From the NCBI RefSeq assembly GCF_021284765.1, contig NZ_CP089924.1:2746001-2810000 (forward strand): DNA of 64,000 bases, read 5' to 3'. Each line of letters starts with the position of its first letter. The first letter of the stretch is position 1. A program made the translations under genes and the position numbers. Positions 59,768 through 64,000 of the stretch are shown in pieces. The notes beneath the pieces are model-generated. The model was given only the letters and a program-made list of their open reading frames with translations. It made no database searches and was not told the origin of the DNA. This DNA is from Lysobacter sp. 5GHs7-4. Its GTDB lineage: Bacteria; Pseudomonadota; Gammaproteobacteria; Xanthomonadales; Xanthomonadaceae.

Positions 59768-61483
59768 CTACGCCGGTTCGCGATGCGTGACCACCAATTG
59801 CACGGCATCGCCGCCGCGGTAGTCGTCCGGCTCCAGGCGATAGGCGATGCGCACCCGCGCCGGCGGCGGATCGCCGTGCCAACCGCCGAACTCGATCGCG
59901 TTCAAGCGCCGGCCCTGGTGACCGAGCTCGAGCTTGAGGTGGCGTTCGCCGACCACGCGCCAGCCCAGCACCGGGAACTCGCCGTCGAACTGCGGCTCCG
60001 GAAAGCCTTGGCCCCACGGGCCGCCGTCGCGCAGCACCTCGGCGCTGACGCGGTCGAACTCGCCCGCGCCCAGTTCGCCGTCGCTGAGCACGTCGGCCTG
60101 CAGCAGCTCCGGCGTCAGCAGCGCGCCGGCGCAACGCTCGAAGGCGGCGCGGAACGCGTCCAGCGATTCGCGGCGCAGCGACAAACCGGCGGCCATGGCG
60201 TGCCCGCCGAAGCGCTCGATCAGCTCGGGATGGCGCGCGGCGACATCGGCCAGGGCGTCGCGGATATGGAAGCCGGGAATCGAACGCGCCGAACCGCGCA
60301 ACGCGTCGCTGCCGGGCTCGGCCGGCGCGAACGCGATCACCGGGCGGTGCAGGCGCTCCTTCATCTTGGATGCGACCAGGCCGACCACGCCCGGATGCCA
60401 GTCCTCGTCGAACAGGCACACCGCCAGCGGCGCGCGCAGCGCATCCAGCGCGACCTTGGCGAACGCGGCCGCGGCCTCGTCGGTCATCTGCTGCTGCACC
60501 GCGCGCCGTTCGGCATTGATCTCGTTGAGGCTGTAGGCGATCTCGCGCGCCTGCGCTTCGTTCTCGGTCAGCAGGCATTCGATGCCCAACGCCATGTCCT
60601 CGAGCCGGCCGGCGGCGTTGAGGCGCGGCGCCAGCGCGTAGCCGATGTCGCTGGCGGTGAGGCGGCGCGCGTCGCGCTGCGAGACTTCGATCAGCGCGCG
60701 CAGGCCGGCGCCGCCCTGCCCCGCGCGCAGCCGGCGCAGGCCGGCGGCGACCAGGGCGCGGTTGTTGGCGTCCAGCGGCACCAGGTCGGCGACGGTGCCG
60801 ACCGCGACCAGGTCCAGCAGCACTTGCAGGTCGGGGCCGTTGCCCTCGCAGCGGCCCTGCTCGCGCAACGCACGCCGCAGCGCCAGCAGCACGTAGAACA
60901 TCACCCCGACGCCGGCCAGCGCCTTGCTGGGGAAGGCATCGCCGGGCAGGTTGGGATCGACGATGGCGTCGGCGGGCGGCAGCTGCTCGCCGGGCAGATG
61001 GTGATCGGTGACCAGCACCTGCCAGCCGCGCGCCTTGGCCGCGGCGATGCCGGCGTGGCAGGCGATGCCGTGATCGACGGTGACCAGCAGATCGGGTTGC
61101 AGCGCGGCCAGTTCCTCGACCAGCGCCGGCGACAGGCCGTAGCCGTGCACGATGCGGTTGGGCACCGCGTGCGAGACCCGGCGCGCGCCGAGCATGCGCA
61201 GCCCGCGCACGCCGACCGCGCAGGCAGTGGCGCCGTCGCAGTCGAAATCGCCGACCACGACGATGTGACGGTCCTGTGCGATGGCGTCGGCGAGCAAGGC
61301 GGTGGCGGCCTCCAGCCCGCTCAGGCCGTCGGGCGGCAACAGCTGCGCCAGGCGCGGTTGCGCCTGCTCGATCGCGATCGCGCCGCGCGCGGCGTACACG
61401 CGCTGCAGCAGCGGCGGCACGCTGTCGGGCCAGGCGCCGGGATCGGCGATCTCGCGCCGGCGCAGGCGGGCGGCTTCGTTCAT
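59768..61483 (-). CDS. recJ: Single-stranded-DNA-specific exonuclease RecJ
   Basis: RecJ is a 5'-3' exonuclease in recombination and mismatch repair. The 571-residue protein has the DHH-family motifs DFDCDGATA (near 80), VTVDHG, VTDHHLPG and the later DHHA1 segment RFGGHAMAAGLSL, plus a C-terminal OB-like domain. It follows rpfE by 10 nt, so both belong to one operon, as in Xanthomonas. Confidence 0.95.
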   Translation of the reverse strand: MNEAARLRRREIADPGAWPDSVPPLLQRVYAARGAIAIEQAQPRLAQLLPPDGLSGLEAATALLADAIAQDRHIVVVGDFDCDGATACAVGVRGLRMLGARRVSHAVPNRIVHGYGLSPALVEELAALQPDLLVTVDHGIACHAGIAAAKARGWQVLVTDHHLPGEQLPPADAIVDPNLPGDAFPSKALAGVGVMFYVLLALRRALREQGRCEGNGPDLQVLLDLVAVGTVADLVPLDANNRALVAAGLRRLRAGQGGAGLRALIEVSQRDARRLTASDIGYALAPRLNAAGRLEDMALGIECLLTENEAQAREIAYSLNEINAERRAVQQQMTDEAAAAFAKVALDALRAPLAVCLFDEDWHPGVVGLVASKMKERLHRPVIAFAPAEPGSDALRGSARSIPGFHIRDALADVAARHPELIERFGGHAMAAGLSLRRESLDAFRAAFERCAGALLTPELLQADVLSDGELGAGEFDRVSAEVLRDGGPWGQGFPEPQFDGEFPVLGWRVVGERHLKLELGHQGRRLNAIEFGGWHGDPPPARVRIAYRLEPDDYRGGDAVQLVVTHREPA

Positions 61484-61493
61484 GCGCGCGCGC

Positions 61494-62441
61494 TCACGGC
61501 TGCAGCGAACGCAGCGGACGGCGCCAGAAACGCCAACGCTGGCCGCGCGCGAGCTGGTAGGCCTCGCCGTCGCCGAACTCCAGCACGATCCGACTCAAGC
61601 GGCCGGCGTCGAGTTCGGCGGCCAGCGGCGTCAGCCAGTCGCGTTCCAGCGCCGTCAGGTCGCGGCTGCGGCGCAGATCGACGGCGAGATCGCCCTCGCC
61701 CGCGCTCCAGCGCGGCGGCAGCGCCGACACGCGCGCGCCGGCCAGCGCGCCCAGCGCGGTCAGGGCCTCGTCGTCGCTGCAGATGCGCGCATAGGTACTG
61801 CGCACGTGATCGGGCAGCACGCCCGCGCCCCAGAACCACAGCGAGTTCACCGGCGCGCGGCCGGCGGCGACGCGCTGGGCGTTGCGCGGATGGTTGTGCA
61901 GGATCACCTGCGCCTCGCTCAGCAGCGAGCGCCAGCGCCGGCCTTCGGGGCTGTTGTCGGCCGCGTCCGGCAGGTGTTCGAACAGGTCCGCGCCCAGCGC
62001 GGTCTCCGGACTGGCGAACTGCGGCAGCTTGGCGCCCTGCGGCAGGCGCAGGTACCAGCGCGCGGGGTGCGGCGCATCGATCGGGAAACCGGCATCGCCG
62101 AACGCCGGTTTGAGGCTGCGCAGGAATTCGCCCGCCTCGGCCTCGTCCAGGCCCAGCGCTTCGCCGTAGGCGAGCAGGCGCGCGCCGTTGATGTCGGGCC
62201 GCACGTAGGCCGGATCGGCGCGCAGCCAGGCCGCGTGCGCGGCGTCGCCGGCGTCGCGCTGGCGCGTGGCCGCGGCCACCGGCCAGCCGCGCGGCAGGAT
62301 GTCGAGCACGCGCGTCAGCGGATCGCCCTCGCGCGCGACGCGATCGGCGCGCGCGAGCCGGCGGCCCAGGTCCTCGGACAGGCGCTGGCCGCCGTAGCGC
62401 TCGCGCTGCGGCAGCAACAGGGTCGCGGTGGCGGCGGTCAT
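61494..62441 (-). CDS. rpfE: RpfE protein (phosphoglycerate-mutase-like family)
   Basis: The 315-residue protein matches the RpfE family found between recJ and greA in Xanthomonadaceae. Landmarks are TLLLPQRERYGGQRLSEDLG at the start, RWYLRLPQGAKLP and SEAQVILHNHPRNAQRV with NSLWFWGAG near 200. Database entries often call these phosphoglycerate mutases, but no catalytic phosphohistidine site is evident. Its role in the rpf regulon is not settled. It lies between greA (25 nt) and recJ (10 nt). Confidence 0.88.
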   Translation of the reverse strand: MTAATATLLLPQRERYGGQRLSEDLGRRLARADRVAREGDPLTRVLDILPRGWPVAAATRQRDAGDAAHAAWLRADPAYVRPDINGARLLAYGEALGLDEAEAGEFLRSLKPAFGDAGFPIDAPHPARWYLRLPQGAKLPQFASPETALGADLFEHLPDAADNSPEGRRWRSLLSEAQVILHNHPRNAQRVAAGRAPVNSLWFWGAGVLPDHVRSTYARICSDDEALTALGALAGARVSALPPRWSAGEGDLAVDLRRSRDLTALERDWLTPLAAELDAGRLSRIVLEFGDGEAYQLARGQRWRFWRRPLRSLQP

Positions 62442-62466
62442 GCGCGGCCTGACGCTCGCAGCCGGA

Positions 62467-62943
62467 TCAGCCGGCGTAACTGACGCCCACGATCTCGTAC
62501 TCGTGGGTACCGCCGGGCGCCTCGATGACGACGCTGTCGCCCTCGTGCTTGCCGATCAGGGCGCGCGCGACCGGCGAGGAAATCGCGATCAGGCCCTGTT
62601 TGATGTCCGCTTCCAGGTCGCCGACGATCTGGTAGGTGCGTTCCTCGTCGGTCTCCACGTCGGCCAGCTCGACGGTGGCGCCGAACACGATCTTGGAACC
62701 GGCGTTGAGCGTGGCCACGTCGATCAGCTGGGCGTGCGAGAGCTCGGACTCGAGCTGCTTGATGCGGCCCTCGATGAAGCTCTGCTGCTCGCGCGCGGCG
62801 TGGTACTCGGCGTTCTCCTTGAGGTCGCCGTGCGCGCGCGCTTCGGCGATCGCATTGATCACGGCCGGCCGCTTGACCGACTTCAGCTCTTCCAGTTCCG
62901 CGCGCAGGCGCTGCGCGCCCTTCACCGTGATCGGTGCTCTCAT
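62467..62943 (-). CDS. greA: Transcription elongation factor GreA
   Basis: GreA rescues backtracked RNA polymerase. The 158-residue protein has the N-terminal coiled coil (1-75) with tip [20 protein letters not shown], and the C-terminal FKBP-like domain starting at [14 protein letters not shown]. An AGGA site precedes the ATG at 62943, giving the standard length. It heads the greA-rpfE-recJ operon. Confidence 0.97.
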   Translation of the reverse strand: MRAPITVKGAQRLRAELEELKSVKRPAVINAIAEARAHGDLKENAEYHAAREQQSFIEGRIKQLESELSHAQLIDVATLNAGSKIVFGATVELADVETDEERTYQIVGDLEADIKQGLIAISSPVARALIGKHEGDSVVIEAPGGTHEYEIVGVSYAG

Positions 62944-63091
62944 CTCGTCGTTCCTCGTGCCGGCCGGCGGCCGGTCGCATCCGTTTGCAAAGTTCGATTG
63001 TGCCGCGAACGCGGCCGCTTGGCACCCCGTGGGGCGCCGTCGCAAAAATCCTTGAAAAACAAGCCTCGCCCGCAGCGTGCCCGCGGACGAT

Positions 63092-63118
63092 CGGGACGCG
63101 GAACCGGTCCGCGTCCCG
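63092..63118 (-). terminator. Hairpin downstream of carB
   Basis: An 11-bp stem CGGGACGCGGA / TCCGCGTCCCG with loop ACCGG lies 7 nt after the carB stop. There is no T-run on the minus strand, so termination is uncertain. Confidence 0.55.
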
Positions 63119-63124
63119 TCGGGC

Positions 63125-64000
63125 TCAGGCCGCGCCCTGGATCTGCGCGTGCAGTTCCTGCAGCGACCACACCGGGCCCTGGCCGCGGTAGTCCAGCGAG
63201 TTCACCAGCGCGCGCGCGCCCGACACCGTGGTCGAGTACGTGACGCGCGCCTGCAGCGCCTCGCGGCGGATCGAGAACGAGTCCGAGATGGCCTGACGGC
63301 CTTCGGTGGTGTTGATGATGTAGACGATCTCGCCGTTCTTGATCAGGTCGACCACGTGCGGGCGGCCTTCGGTGACCTTGTTGACCACGTCGCAGGCCAC
63401 GCCGTGGCCGGCGAAGAAGGCCTGGGTGCCGCTGGTGGCGACCAGGCTGTAGCCACGGCGCACCAGTTCCTGCGCCACCGGCAGCACGCGCTGCTTGTCC
63501 GGATCGCGCACCGACACGAACACCTTGCCCACCGGCGGCGCCTTGATGCCGCCGGCTTCCTGCGCGCGCGCCATGGCCGCGCCGAAGTTCTTGCCCACGC
63601 CCATCACCTCGCCGGTGGAGCGCATCTCCGGCCCCAGGATCGGGTCCACGCCCTGGAACTTGGCGAACGGGAAGATCGCTTCCTTGACCGAGTAGTAGTC
63701 CGGCACGATCTCTTCCAGCGCGCCCTGCGAAGCCAGGGTCTGGCCGACCATGCAACGCGCGGCGATCTTGGCCAGCGCCATGCCGGTGGCCTTGGACACG
63801 AACGGCACCGTGCGCGAGGCGCGCGGATTCACTTCGATCAGGAACACGGTGTCGCGGCCTTCGGCGTCGGTCTGGATCGCGAACTGGGTGTTCATCAGGC
63901 CCACGACCTTGAGCGACTTGGCCAGCGCCACGACCTGCTTGCGCAGCTCGTCCTGGGTCGCCTGCGACAGCGAGTACGGCGGCAGCGAGCACGAGGAATC
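63125..64000 (-). CDS. carB: Carbamoyl-phosphate synthase large subunit, C-terminal part (5' end outside window)
   Basis: The visible 291 codons encode the end of the second ATP-grasp domain ([57 protein letters not shown]) and the C-terminal allosteric MGS-like domain ([33 protein letters not shown]). CarB makes carbamoyl phosphate for arginine and pyrimidines. The gene order carB-greA-rpfE-recJ matches Xanthomonas. Confidence 0.96.
   Translation of the reverse strand, partial: DSSCSLPPYSLSQATQDELRKQVVALAKSLKVVGLMNTQFAIQTDAEGRDTVFLIEVNPRASRTVPFVSKATGMALAKIAARCMVGQTLASQGALEEIVPDYYSVKEAIFPFAKFQGVDPILGPEMRSTGEVMGVGKNFGAAMARAQEAGGIKAPPVGKVFVSVRDPDKQRVLPVAQELVRRGYSLVATSGTQAFFAGHGVACDVVNKVTEGRPHVVDLIKNGEIVYIINTTEGRQAISDSFSIRREALQARVTYSTTVSGARALVNSLDYRGQGPVWSLQELHAQIQGAA

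Overview
This 64-kb window comes from a high-GC chromosome of a Lysobacter-like member of the Xanthomonadaceae (Lysobacterales). The main reason is a near-complete rpf (diffusible signal factor, DSF) locus in the Xanthomonas order: aconitase, rpfB, rpfF, rpfC, rpfG, lysS, prfB, then recJ, rpfE, greA and carB. Supporting signs are a lysyl-endopeptidase-like secreted protease, Xanthomonad-type intergenic repeats, a CopL-like metal protein and integron attC sites of the Xanthomonas type.

Left part (1-24 kb): a secreted-protein cluster opens the window. It has a C39 peptidase (cut by the window edge) and two exported proteins that share a C-terminal motif, and it looks like a Fap-type functional amyloid locus. 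Next come fluC, rarA, a phage-type muramidase, lolA, a Pro/Ala-rich exported protein, ftsK and ald on the minus strand (with the muramidase on plus). Divergent from these are trxB, a Sel1-like protein, two acetyltransferases, aat and infA, followed by clpA/clpS and then a NUDIX-mnmA-hflD operon. The blocks ftsK-lolA-rarA and trxB...aat-infA...clpA/clpS resemble enterobacterial gene order.

Centre (24.3-31.9 kb): an integrase-less integron cassette array (CALIN type) lies on the minus strand. Seven clear attC sites, one degenerate terminal site and at least six cassette genes occupy 24.36-28.6 kb. Its right end fuses a cassette to a second copy of the first 13 codons of a HAD hydrolase whose intact copy borders the left end. 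A divergent regulator/MFS exporter pair follows, then a second small cassette remnant between two nearly identical terminator hairpins. This is the most plastic part of the window.

Right part (32-64 kb): divergent acnB and acnA lead into the DSF system. RpfB (acyl-CoA ligase, signal turnover) and RpfF (DSF synthase) are on plus. They converge on an rpfG-rpfC operon (HD-GYP regulator and hybrid sensor). Next come lysS and prfB, which carries the classical +1 programmed frameshift. The stretch 47.9-59.7 kb separates prfB from recJ and holds a VIT/VWA-type exported protein, the secreted protease, a metal uptake/reduction operon (CopL-like protein, TonB receptor, two PepSY membrane proteins, one fused to a ferredoxin-flavoreductase) and a TSUP permease. 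The window ends with recJ-rpfE-greA and the 3' part of carB.

No rRNA, tRNA, CRISPR array, complete insertion sequence or prophage was seen.
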